The position numbers were made by a program, and so were the translations under genes. This document shows, one piece after another, positions 36,102 to 44,650 of a stretch of DNA of 64,000 bases. The notes under the pieces were generated by a model. It had not been told where the DNA came from. It was given only the letters and a program-made list of their open reading frames with translations, and did not search any database. Positions within the stretch are counted from its first letter, which is position 1, and each line of letters opens with the position of its first letter. The stretch is from Rhizobium leucaenae USDA 9039 (GTDB lineage Bacteria; Pseudomonadota; Alphaproteobacteria; Rhizobiales; Rhizobiaceae): positions 186,001 through 250,000 of the forward strand of contig NZ_AUFB01000006.1 in assembly GCF_000426285.1 (NCBI RefSeq), in the 5' to 3' direction.

Positions 36102-37565
36102 TCACCTCATGACGAAAGGATCGGGGATCGGATCGTCGGACGTCCTCAGCCAGATCGTCTTTGTGCGGGTATAATCGAGCGCCGCGGCCAAGCCGCCTTC
36201 CCGGCCATGGCCGGAAAGGCCAAAGCCGCCGAAGGGAGCGATCGGCGATACGGCGCGATAGGTATTGACCCAGACGATACCGGCGCGAATGCCTTTCATC
36301 AGGCGGTGGGCGCGCGTGAGATTCTGGGTGAAGACACCGGACGCGAGGCCGTAGCGCGTATCATTTGCAAGGCTCAGCGCTTCGGCTTCGGTGTCGAACG
36401 CCACGACCGACAGCACCGGACCGAAGAACTCCTCGGCAAGCGAGGGCGATGCAACACCGTCGCAGTCGAGAATCGTCGGCGGGAAGTAAAAGCCCTCGCC
36501 GCTTGGCGTTTGTCCACCCGTGATAATGTGGGCGCCGCTTTGAACGGATTTATGGATGAGCGCTGTAACGTGATCCTGCTGGCGCTTCGTCGCCAGCGGA
36601 CCGACTTCGGTCGCCATGTCCAAGGGCGAGCCGATGCGGATCGCTTCGGCCTTGTCCTTCAACAGGCCAAGGAATCTTTCCTTGATGCTTCGCTCCACGA
36701 TCAACCGCGAACCGGCGACGCAGCTTTGTCCGGTGGCAGCGAAGATCCCCGCGACCTGGGCATTGGCGGCGCTTTCGAGGTCGGCGTCGGCAAAGACGAT
36801 GAAAGGCGACTTGCCGCCCAGCTCAAGCGACGTCGAGGCAAGGTTTTCGGCCGAATTTCGCACGATGTGGCGCGCCGTTTCAGGCCCGCCGGTGAAGGCG
36901 ACATGGGCGACCTTCGGATGCCGGCTAAGGGCAGCGCCGCACGATGCGCCAAAACCGGTGATGATGTTGAGGACACCAGCGGGAAAGCCTGCTTCATGAA
37001 CGAAGCGCGCGAATTCCAGAAGCGGCGCCGGTCCATCCTCGGAAGCCTTGACGACCATCGTGCAGCCAGCCGCCAGCGCGGGACCTATCTTGACGGCGGA
37101 GAGAAACAACTGGCTGTTCCAGGGCACGACCATGGCCACGACGCCGATCGGCTCACGGCGGAGCCAGACGTCCATGTCCTGCTTGTCGATCGGGAGATAG
37201 GATCCTTCGATCTTGTCGGCGATGCCGGCATAGTAACGATAGTAGTCGGCGACATAGGCGATCTGCGCTGACGTCTCGCGGATGATCTTGCCGGTGTCGC
37301 GCGTCTCCAGCTCGGCGAGCTTCTGGGCATTGGCAGCAACGAGATCGGCAAGCTTATACAGGAGCTTGCCGCGTTGCGTGGCGGTCATCTTCGGCCAGGG
37401 GCCGTCATAGAGTGCCTTTTCGGCCGCGTTGACCGCGCGATCGACATCCCCCTCCCGCGCTTCCGGCATATCCGCCCAGTCCTTGCCGGTGGCGGGATCG
37501 ATGCTCCGATATCGGGCTTCGCCGTCCAGAAATTCGCCATCGATGTAACACTGGAAACGCTGCAT
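36102..37565 (-). CDS. Aldehyde dehydrogenase family protein
   Basis: A 487-residue NAD(P)-dependent dehydrogenase. Seen: Rossmann stretch PIGVVAMVVPWNSQLFLSAV, FTGGPETARHIV, catalytic Glu in LELGGKSPFIVFADADLE and Cys in ATGQSCVAGSR, and EEFFGPVLSV. It lies five bases after the luciferase-like monooxygenase stop, so it probably oxidises the aldehyde that enzyme releases. It is a different branch from the GabD-like enzyme at 30384. The substrate is not readable from sequence. Confidence 0.9.
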   Translation of the reverse strand: MQRFQCYIDGEFLDGEARYRSIDPATGKDWADMPEAREGDVDRAVNAAEKALYDGPWPKMTATQRGKLLYKLADLVAANAQKLAELETRDTGKIIRETSAQIAYVADYYRYYAGIADKIEGSYLPIDKQDMDVWLRREPIGVVAMVVPWNSQLFLSAVKIGPALAAGCTMVVKASEDGPAPLLEFARFVHEAGFPAGVLNIITGFGASCGAALSRHPKVAHVAFTGGPETARHIVRNSAENLASTSLELGGKSPFIVFADADLESAANAQVAGIFAATGQSCVAGSRLIVERSIKERFLGLLKDKAEAIRIGSPLDMATEVGPLATKRQQDHVTALIHKSVQSGAHIITGGQTPSGEGFYFPPTILDCDGVASPSLAEEFFGPVLSVVAFDTEAEALSLANDTRYGLASGVFTQNLTRAHRLMKGIRAGIVWVNTYRAVSPIAPFGGFGLSGHGREGGLAAALDYTRTKTIWLRTSDDPIPDPFVMR

Positions 37566-37570
37566 GGGGT

Positions 37571-38611
37571 TTACTCCGCAAATGCCGGCATGACCTCGGC
37601 GATAAAGCGCTCGAGTGACGCTTTCTTCCGCTCGAAGGACATGCCCGTATCGATCCAGAAGGAATATTCGTCGTAGCCCATGGCTTCATAGGCCTTGAGC
37701 CGGGCAATGACGGTCTCGGCATTGCCGACGACGTTGTTGCTGCGCATGACCGCATCGGAAAGCATCGCGTTCGCGCCGATCTCCTCTTCGGGTATCCGCT
37801 CGATGAGGCCCTGCTTAATGGGCTTCTCGTTCTTGAACCAGGCGAAGAAGTAGTTGTAGTAGACACTCAGTTCATGGGCCGCCTGCGCTATGTCCGCCTC
37901 TGTCGAGCCGACATAGGTATGGCGCAGCAGCATGATCTTGGGCCGGTCGATATCCGGATTCTTGGCGCAGGCATCGTTGAAGCGGCCCATCAGCGCCACG
38001 ACTTCCTCATCGCCCTGCCAAAGCGGCGTCACCTGAACATTGCAGCCATTGGCGACGGCGAACTCATGCGAATTCGGATCGCGCGCAGCCACCCAGATCG
38101 GCGGGTTCGGCTGCTGCAAAGGTTTCGGCGCAGAAGTGGTCGACGGGAATTTATAAAACTCCCCATCATGGGCGTAGTCGCCTTCCCATATGCCTTTGAT
38201 CGCTGGGATGAGCTCGCGCATCCGCTGGCCGGCACCCCAGGCGTCGAGACCCGGCAGCAAGCGCTCGTATTCGAAGGAGTAAGCGCCGCGCGCAATACCG
38301 ATATCGAGCCTCCCGTCACAGATGATGTCGGTCATGGCCGCCTCGCCTGCGAGCTTGATCGGATGCCAGAAGGGCGCGATCACCGTCCCGGTACCCAGCC
38401 TTGCCCGCGATGTGCGGCGCGCCAAATCGGCGATGGTCACGAACGGATTGGGTGCAATGGTGAAATCCATGCCGTGATGCTCGCCCGTCCAAATGGCATG
38501 CATGCCACCCTTGTCGGCGATCTCGCAGAGAGCGATGAACTCCTCATAGAGGCTCTTGTGGCTCTGGCCGGCGTCGAGGCGCTCCATGTGAACGAAAAGA
38601 GAGAATTTCAT
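37571..38611 (-). CDS. Luciferase-like (LLM class) flavin-dependent monooxygenase
   Basis: A 346-residue TIM-barrel monooxygenase that uses reduced FMN supplied by a reductase. Seen: KFSLFVHMERLD at the start, HAIWTGEHHGMDFTIAPNPF (typical for the family), RARLGTGTVIAPFWHPIKLA and GRLDIGIARGAYSFEYERL. Its ATG overlaps the flavin reductase stop (ATGA), so oxygenase and reductase are made together as a two-component system. Relatives include RutA-like and pyridine-opening oxygenases, but the substrate here is inferred only from context. Confidence 0.9.
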   Translation of the reverse strand: MKFSLFVHMERLDAGQSHKSLYEEFIALCEIADKGGMHAIWTGEHHGMDFTIAPNPFVTIADLARRTSRARLGTGTVIAPFWHPIKLAGEAAMTDIICDGRLDIGIARGAYSFEYERLLPGLDAWGAGQRMRELIPAIKGIWEGDYAHDGEFYKFPSTTSAPKPLQQPNPPIWVAARDPNSHEFAVANGCNVQVTPLWQGDEEVVALMGRFNDACAKNPDIDRPKIMLLRHTYVGSTEADIAQAAHELSVYYNYFFAWFKNEKPIKQGLIERIPEEEIGANAMLSDAVMRSNNVVGNAETVIARLKAYEAMGYDEYSFWIDTGMSFERKKASLERFIAEVMPAFAE

Positions 38612-39543
38612 GGCTGTGCTGCCTTTGTTGGAACCGAGCGGACCGTGCCGACGGTCTCGTCGCCGAAATAAACGCCGAAATTGCCGAGCTGGCTTTCCAC
38701 CGCGAAGCGCGCAACGATGTCGGCGGTCGAACTTGTCTTGAAATGGCTCTTGGCCAGCGTGTCGGGCTTCAGGAACCTGCCGCTACGCGGCTCGCCTTCG
38801 GAGGCGAAGGCGCGGTAGACGATGTGTTGCTTTCCGTCGCTCTTGCCCTCGTAGACCGAGTAGAGGAAGCCGATCGTCACCGAAAGACCGGTGAGTTCCT
38901 CCAGATAATCCCGAAGTATGTCAGCAGGGCTTCCCTCCTTGCCGTCGCAGGTCGGCAGTGAAAAGACGTCATCGCCGATCAGAAGAACCTCGCCGTGACG
39001 TTCCAGAACGGCTCCGAGTTCGATGTTACCTTCCGCTGCAGCCGAAACGGCCTTGCTGGCAAGAATGGGCGTGAAGTAGCCGCCGCGGGCATAACCCAAT
39101 CCGTTCAGTCCGTTGTTTTCGAAGGCTTCGATCCGCCCCATCAGGATGACGTGATCACCCGCCTCGACCAGCTTTTCGGTAGCGCATTCGAACCATGCCG
39201 AGACATTCCCCAGGATTGGACAGCCGGCAGCGCCTGCTTGCCAGTCGACCGTGGCGAACCGGTCTTCGACCGGCCGGGCAAAGGTGTTGGATACATCCTT
39301 CTGACCTTCCGAGAGAACGTTGACGGCGAAATGCTTCGCACCCGTCATGGTCGCGTAGTTGCGGGAGGTCTTGGCCAGGCAGACCAGCAAAAGGGGCGGG
39401 TCGAGCGACACCGACGTGAACGAATTTGCCGTAAAGCCGATGGGTTTTCCGTCGGCATCCTGGGCAGTCACGACCGTTACCCCTGTCGCAAATGCGCCGA
39501 AAGCATCGCGCAGTGCCCTTGGATCCGCAATCTGTAAGGTCAT
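38608..39543 (-). CDS. Flavin reductase with C-terminal degenerate Nudix-like domain
   Basis: A 311-residue protein, about twice the usual flavin reductase length. Residues 8-165 are an FMN reductase domain (LRDAFGAFATGVTVVTAQDA, GFTANSFTSVSLDPPLLLVC, NYATMTGAKHFAVNVL). Residues about 175-300 resemble a Nudix fold: GAVLERHGEVLLIGDD, then SPADILRDYLEELTGLSV in the place of the Nudix box, then GFLYSVYE. The metal-binding REUxEE Glu set is not complete, so hydrolysis is doubtful; the domain may bind a nucleotide such as NADH or FMN. It supplies reduced flavin to the oxygenase downstream. Confidence 0.85.
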   Translation of the reverse strand: MTLQIADPRALRDAFGAFATGVTVVTAQDADGKPIGFTANSFTSVSLDPPLLLVCLAKTSRNYATMTGAKHFAVNVLSEGQKDVSNTFARPVEDRFATVDWQAGAAGCPILGNVSAWFECATEKLVEAGDHVILMGRIEAFENNGLNGLGYARGGYFTPILASKAVSAAAEGNIELGAVLERHGEVLLIGDDVFSLPTCDGKEGSPADILRDYLEELTGLSVTIGFLYSVYEGKSDGKQHIVYRAFASEGEPRSGRFLKPDTLAKSHFKTSSTADIVARFAVESQLGNFGVYFGDETVGTVRSVPTKAAQP

Positions 39544-39544
39544 T

Positions 39545-40381
39545 TTACATCCTCCCTACTGAAAGCCATTCGGCGAGCAGCGCATTTACGATGTCGGGTG
39601 CCGTCAGATTGACCATGTGACGGTGGCCCTCGACGATCCGCGCCCAGCCGTTGGACGCTAGTGCCGCCATTTGGGTCGCCATCAGCGGCGTCGAATTGGG
39701 ATCATCCGATCCCGTCAGAAACAGCGCCGGGCCCGCCACGTCCTTCCAGCGATCCGCATAGGTCGCGTCTCCTTCGGCAAATGCCGAATAAGCGACAGCA
39801 TACCCCTCCGGATCGACAAGGTTCAGCCAGTTCCGCGTCAGGTCGCGCGCAACAACGCTATCGGGATCGTCGCCGAACCATCGAAGCAACGGGCCTTCCT
39901 TATCGACACCTGTCAGCGGTATGGCCGCGGCACGCGCCAGCACCGCCGCTTTTGCCGCCGGGTCACGCCGGTAGACGCCATTGAGATATGCCACACGCTT
40001 GATACGGCTGCCGAACGTTGCCGCCGCACCTCCGGATACCAGAGCACCCATCGAGTGGCCGGCGACATTTGCGGTCTCGATCGTCATTTCGTCTAGGAAT
40101 TGCCCGAACCAGGCGACGAATTGCTCAAGACGGCTTCCGGCCGGCAGACGGGCAGTTTCGCCATGGCCAGGCATATCGACTGCAATCACACGATGGCTTG
40201 CAGACAGAGCCAGAATCTGCGGCGCCCAGGCTTCAAGCCGCATGCCGACACCGTGAATCAGGACAAGCGGCTCGCCATTGCCGGCTTCATGATAGGCCGT
40301 TCCACCTGCAGTCTTGTTCCTTGCAAAGACCCAATCGGTCTTTGCAGAAGCACCCGGCGTCGTTGATCCAACGGTCAGCAT
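39545..40381 (-). CDS. Alpha/beta-fold hydrolase
   Basis: A 278-residue hydrolase. Oxyanion strand LVLIHGVGMRLEAW, nucleophile S110 in NVAGHSMGALVSG, Asp in FLTGSDDPNSTP and His in EGHRHMVNL complete the triad. ATG 40381 gives the normal start for the fold; the longer frame overlaps the previous gene. It lies one base before the flavin reductase. In the Rut pathway a similar hydrolase (RutD) helps break a carbamate, so a role on an amide or ester made by the oxygenase is likely but not shown. Confidence 0.87.
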   Translation of the reverse strand: MLTVGSTTPGASAKTDWVFARNKTAGGTAYHEAGNGEPLVLIHGVGMRLEAWAPQILALSASHRVIAVDMPGHGETARLPAGSRLEQFVAWFGQFLDEMTIETANVAGHSMGALVSGGAAATFGSRIKRVAYLNGVYRRDPAAKAAVLARAAAIPLTGVDKEGPLLRWFGDDPDSVVARDLTRNWLNLVDPEGYAVAYSAFAEGDATYADRWKDVAGPALFLTGSDDPNSTPLMATQMAALASNGWARIVEGHRHMVNLTAPDIVNALLAEWLSVGRM

Positions 40382-40397
40382 GTCAGCGCCCGGCCTT

Positions 40398-41000
40398 TCA
40401 AACGCCGGCAGGGTTGGCGACGTCTTGGCCCAGATCCTTGAGATCCTGGTAGCGGTCACCAATGCGATGATGCGGACGCCCACCGACGGACGCGCCAAGC
40501 GCGATGACAATTTCGTCGGCTGCCGGTGCATCCGGGATTGCCGTTTGGATCGTCAGGTAATGCGAGCGGCGCCCTTCATCGTTTTTGTCCATCAGCGGGA
40601 TCATGATCGGCGCATTGGCAGGGCCGCGCGTGTTGCAGAAGGCGAGATAGGACTTTGCGCCGACCGCTTGGCGATAATGATTGCCGAAGCGAAGCGTGTG
40701 AATCAGCGCCGAGGCATGCTCGATCTCGCCATCCAGACCAACCACTGCGGATTTCCCATATCCTTCAACCGCATCGCCGGAGCCGACGGCCTCGATGATC
40801 ATCTTGGTGAGCAGTTCGCCAAGGATTGGAGCGGCGGCGTGAATTTCGGGCTTCAGGTCTTCGACGAAGCCGCGCCCTGCCCAGGGATTCTTCACGACGG
40901 CGTAGGCGGTAAACAGCTTCAGCGGCACCTGTGCCGGCTTGCCACCCTCGATCAGCGTCGTCTCGATCTGCAGCCCGGTCTTGCGAATTTGAATGGTCAT
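40398..41000 (-). CDS. DUF1185 family protein (annotated elsewhere as amino acid synthesis family)
   Basis: A 200-residue soluble protein matching the DUF1185/AA_synth family in text: QIRKTGLQIETTLIEGGKPA, AVVKNPWAGRGFVEDLKPEI, GYGKSAVVGLDGEIEHASAL and ALGASVGGRPHHRIGDRYQD. Structures of relatives exist but the activity is not known to me. It is the first gene of the operon; ATG 41000 is 26 bases downstream of a GntR-type palindrome. Its first position and tight link suggest a catalytic step on the imported compound. Confidence 0.85.
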   Translation of the reverse strand: MTIQIRKTGLQIETTLIEGGKPAQVPLKLFTAYAVVKNPWAGRGFVEDLKPEIHAAAPILGELLTKMIIEAVGSGDAVEGYGKSAVVGLDGEIEHASALIHTLRFGNHYRQAVGAKSYLAFCNTRGPANAPIMIPLMDKNDEGRRSHYLTIQTAIPDAPAADEIVIALGASVGGRPHHRIGDRYQDLKDLGQDVANPAGV

Positions 41001-41448
41001 CGAACACCTCAGTTTTGACGTCATGTATTATGGTATGCCATAATATGAAAGTGTCAAGCCGATTCCTTCTTGCTACAAAGATTCAAGAGGGATTTCGAAA
41101 TAGCGACGTGAAATCAGAGGATTGCCCGGGCTCCCAATGCGCCTTCCAACATAATCGTTCCAGACGCGGGCGTTAGAGCCGGCGCCGGTATTGTCTGCTC
41201 GGATATCCTTAATGCGGGCGGGTGTTCGGAGGCACGGCAATGCATTTCATACGATGCTCCACCTTATTACTTAATATGGCATACCATCACATTGAGCAAA
41301 GTTAGGTGTCAAGCTTGCAATATTGCTTGCCGTCGTTTCCGGAGTCGCCAATACGCCCGCGAGGAAACCCGCGTGCGGAAGCAGATCGAAAGAGATGGTC
41401 GAAGAGGTTTTCAGTCGTTCCGGCTATATGCGGGGAGCTGTCACCGCT
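41001..41448 (-). promoter_or_regulatory. Operon control region with two GntR-type palindromes
   Basis: TATTATGGTATGCCATAATA (41026-41045) is a palindrome with 9 of 10 matching base pairs, 26 bases upstream of the operon start codon. ATGGCATACCAT (41276-41287) is the same core on the other strand. FCD-type GntR regulators bind TGG-N4-CCA-like sites, and such a regulator is encoded next door. No other gene or RNA was seen in this 448-base gap. Confidence 0.65.
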
Positions 41449-42144
41449 TTATTCTGCGGAGTCCTTTGCGGACAGAACCGCTTCCGCGATAGCACTGGCG
41501 GCTGCAACATGGTCCATGGCAGCCTTGTAGGCGCCTTCGCCGTCGCCATTGCGGATCGCGTCCACGATCTTTGCCATTTGACGCGGACCTTCGATGTCGC
41601 GGTTCTTCGTCTTGATCGTCATTGACCGCAAATGGTTTATGCGGACCGTAAGAAGGTTGACGACGCCCCAGGCGACATGTCTGTCGACCATGGTGAACAG
41701 TGTTTGATAGAAAGAAGATGTGTGCGAGAGCACTCCAGGCATGTCCTTGTCGCGGTAGCTGTCGCGGATTCCCTGCAGCGACGTTTCCAGCGCTGTGACG
41801 ATCTCGGGACTTCCGCGCTGCGCGCACAATCGCGCCGCCATGCCTTCGAGCACGCCGCGGATCTCGTAGATCTGCTTGGCCTCGTCGAGATCGAGCTGGG
41901 CAACAATCGGACCCTTGTTTGGCAGATTGGCAACCAGCCCTTCCGATTCCAGATGCCGCAGAACTTCGCGCACGATCGTCCGGCTCACGCCGAGCTGAGC
42001 ACACATGTCGCGTTCGACGAGTCTATCGCCCGGGCGAAAATACCCGTTTACGATGGCTTCGCGAACCTTATCGAGCGCGAGCTCCCGCAGCGTCTTTGCG
42101 GGACGCTCAACTCTGATCGCCGCGTCCTTTAGGGCACCGCTCAT
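41449..42144 (-). CDS. GntR-family transcriptional regulator, FadR/FCD subfamily
   Basis: A 231-residue regulator: winged helix at about 18-85 (LALDKVREAIVNGYFRPGDR, LGVSRTIVREVLRHLESEGL) and an FCD ligand-binding domain at about 95-222 with metal-site-like residues (EIRGVLEGMAARL, MVDRHVAWGVVN). It lies upstream of the DUF1185-led operon on the same strand and probably represses it until a carboxylate-type ligand binds. The palindromes on both its sides suggest autoregulation as well. Confidence 0.9.
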   Translation of the reverse strand: MSGALKDAAIRVERPAKTLRELALDKVREAIVNGYFRPGDRLVERDMCAQLGVSRTIVREVLRHLESEGLVANLPNKGPIVAQLDLDEAKQIYEIRGVLEGMAARLCAQRGSPEIVTALETSLQGIRDSYRDKDMPGVLSHTSSFYQTLFTMVDRHVAWGVVNLLTVRINHLRSMTIKTKNRDIEGPRQMAKIVDAIRNGDGEGAYKAAMDHVAAASAIAEAVLSAKDSAE

Positions 42145-42493
42145 TCTTGCACCTCAGCATTGGACGTGTTTCGCAAGCTCGACTTCCGTTCGATGTCGAT
42201 TTCATAAGAATCGTATTATGGCGTACCACACACTATCAGCGATTGGCAATTCAACCGACGTCGATCTGTGAGACTGCCAGCAGCCGCATTTCGATCAAGT
42301 CGGGTGGAGCGAGCAAATTGCGCCAAGTGTAGCCGATTCGCGCATGATTCGCGGCAAAAGCAAGGCGGGGCTGCCACTGTTAATAATGGTTTATCACCTC
42401 AGGCATTAAAACAAAGACGCAGCGCATAGCGGACATGATGTCTCCTGCCGTCCCCCAAAGGCATGATCCGTCAATCTTAGTTTGCGTATCCTT
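42145..42493. promoter_or_regulatory. Region upstream of gntR with a third palindrome
   Basis: TATTATGGCGTACCACA (42214-42230) repeats the core of the operon palindromes (ATGG-N4-CCA) 70 bases before the gntR start, fitting autoregulation. The rest of the 349-base gap, which must also hold the promoter of the GGDEF/EAL gene, shows nothing clear. Confidence 0.55.
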
Positions 42494-44620
42494 ATGTCTG
42501 CCAACTCCACGCCCCGCCATTTTCGCGCCCAAACCTCTTCCGTAATCGCGATAACAGTTTGCTTTCTCGCCGTTGCATTGGTTTTGACCGGCCTCGTGGC
42601 GCATGTGGTTATGACAATGACCCGATCAGCGAACGAAATCGACGATGCGCGCGCAGACCGCGCTGCACATGCTGCGATCGCCTCGTTCATGGCCAAGCTC
42701 GGAGCCACAATTAAGGACAATGCCGTCTGGGATGATGCCTATAAGGCCATCGGCACTGCTGCCGCCGCAGATTGGGCCTATGAAAATTGGGGCAAGACCA
42801 GTGCCGATTATACACTCTATGATGGGGCCGTCGTAATCGGCCCCGATGGCAATGCGATTTCCGCCTATCTCAAGGGCAACCTGTTTCAGCCGCGCGACTA
42901 TTTTGGAAAGTTTTTCGATCGCCAAATTGAAGCGGCCGCCAATCCGCAGCCGGCGCCTTTGCTCAATTTCTTCAAGACGAAGGCGGGAATCCTGCTTGTG
43001 GCATCACAGGCAATCCAGCCCTTCAGCGCAACGAGCGAGCTTCCGAAGCTCAGTGTCTTGACCTTTTTCAAGGAATTGACGCCGGAAGTCGTCGATGCGC
43101 TCTCGGATGAACACGAACTCGACGGGCTGCGCCTCCAGGAAGCACCCGAGCCGGATAAGCTGAATTCCCCGATCAAGGACATGGACGGTGCGGTGATTGG
43201 CTATCTTGTTTGGCCAAGCAAAGCTCCCGGAGAGGCCATTTTCGATAAGGTCTACCCCTATGTGGCGGCCGCAGCTGCCATCCTCGTTCTCTTCCTGGCA
43301 GCCGTCTTGCTTGCAGGCGCGTCGGAGGCCAGGCGTCTTCGTCGTTTGGCCGAGGCGGCGAGATTTGAAGCAAACCATGACAGCTTGAGCGGCCTGCTCA
43401 ATAGACACGGCATTCTTGGAGTGCTGGATCAACTGGATGGCACCAGCTCCCCAGCATCGCTCTACATGATCGATCTTGACGGCTTCAAAGCCGTCAACGA
43501 TGCGTGGGGCCATGCTGTCGGAGACGAACTGATCGGAATCGTCGCAAAAGCTCTGCAGGGCTGTCATCCCGAAATCCATGCCTTGGCAAGACTGGGCGGT
43601 GACGAGTTCGCATTGGTGCAGTTCGGATCCTCTCCGCATCGAGACATAGAAGACTCTATTCTCAAGCTTTTTCTCCATCCCTTCAAAATCGGCGGACGAA
43701 CGATCGAAGTGGGGACGAGCATCGGCGTAGCATGTCGCACCGGCAATATCGCCCCGCTGGAGCTTCTTCGCAGAGCCGATATGGCTCTTTACCGCGCCAA
43801 AGAAAATGGCAAGGGACAGGCCGTCACCTATGATCTCGAGCTGGATCGCGAGCGCCAGCGCATCGCCGAACTGGAAGGCGAGCTGAGAAATGCCATCAAC
43901 AACGGCGCGATCGAACCGGCTTTCCAGCCTCTCGTATCGGCGTCAACCGGCGCTATCATCGGTCTTGAGGCGCTCGCACGCTGGCGGAGCCCGGTCGGAA
44001 GTATCAGCCCGGAAGTCTTTATTCCGCTTGCCGAAAAGTCCGGCCTCATCGACGCATTGGGCGTGCATATGCTGCGGACGTCGATTCACCATGCGAAGGA
44101 CTGGCCGGGCCTGGCGCTTTCGGTCAATGTCTCGCCCGTCCAGCTCTGCAATCCGGACTTTGCCGCACAAGTCACGGCAGTCCTCGATGAGTCCGGTTTC
44201 GATCCTGCCCGCCTGACGCTGGAAATAACCGAAGGCGTCCTGATGACCAATCCTGACCAGGCGCGCCGCTCGATAGATGTGCTTCGGCGCATCGGAATCA
44301 AATTCGCGCTCGATGACTTTGGCTGCGGCTATGCCAGCATCGGTGCCCTGCGGCAGTTCGGGTTCGATCGCATGAAGATCGACCGATCCCTGGTATTGGG
44401 CCTCGAAGAGAATGCCAACGGGATCGATATTCTGCGTGCCACGGTCGCTCTGGCGACAGCCCTTGAAATTCCGGTAACTGCCGAGGGGATCGAGAACTCT
44501 CGTCAGGCGGAGATATTGCGAGCCTCCGGTTGCGACCAGTTGCAAGGCTATCTGGTCGGCAAGCCCATGTCGTCCGGCGAGATTGGCGAGAGGCTCCGTC
44601 AAGGCAGTTCAGCCGCGTGA
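42494..44620 (+). CDS. CHASE4-GGDEF-EAL cyclic-di-GMP protein
   Basis: A 708-residue membrane protein. Helix at about 18-42, periplasmic CHASE4 sensor at about 50-250 (NAVWDDAYKAIG, TLYDGAVVIGPDG), second helix at about 256-276, GGDEF domain at about 290-445 with intact GGDEF (368-372), and EAL domain at about 455-700 with LEALARW, LDDFGCGYASIG and TAEGIEN. No RxxD inhibitory site stands before GGDEF. Both active sites look usable, so it may make and break c-di-GMP or favour one activity. ATG 42494 is used; TTG 42482 also lies in frame. No partner gene is adjacent. Confidence 0.9.
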   Translation: MSANSTPRHFRAQTSSVIAITVCFLAVALVLTGLVAHVVMTMTRSANEIDDARADRAAHAAIASFMAKLGATIKDNAVWDDAYKAIGTAAAADWAYENWGKTSADYTLYDGAVVIGPDGNAISAYLKGNLFQPRDYFGKFFDRQIEAAANPQPAPLLNFFKTKAGILLVASQAIQPFSATSELPKLSVLTFFKELTPEVVDALSDEHELDGLRLQEAPEPDKLNSPIKDMDGAVIGYLVWPSKAPGEAIFDKVYPYVAAAAAILVLFLAAVLLAGASEARRLRRLAEAARFEANHDSLSGLLNRHGILGVLDQLDGTSSPASLYMIDLDGFKAVNDAWGHAVGDELIGIVAKALQGCHPEIHALARLGGDEFALVQFGSSPHRDIEDSILKLFLHPFKIGGRTIEVGTSIGVACRTGNIAPLELLRRADMALYRAKENGKGQAVTYDLELDRERQRIAELEGELRNAINNGAIEPAFQPLVSASTGAIIGLEALARWRSPVGSISPEVFIPLAEKSGLIDALGVHMLRTSIHHAKDWPGLALSVNVSPVQLCNPDFAAQVTAVLDESGFDPARLTLEITEGVLMTNPDQARRSIDVLRRIGIKFALDDFGCGYASIGALRQFGFDRMKIDRSLVLGLEENANGIDILRATVALATALEIPVTAEGIENSRQAEILRASGCDQLQGYLVGKPMSSGEIGERLRQGSSAA

Positions 44621-44650
44621 ATTGCAGCCATCTATCTAATCGAGCGGGGG

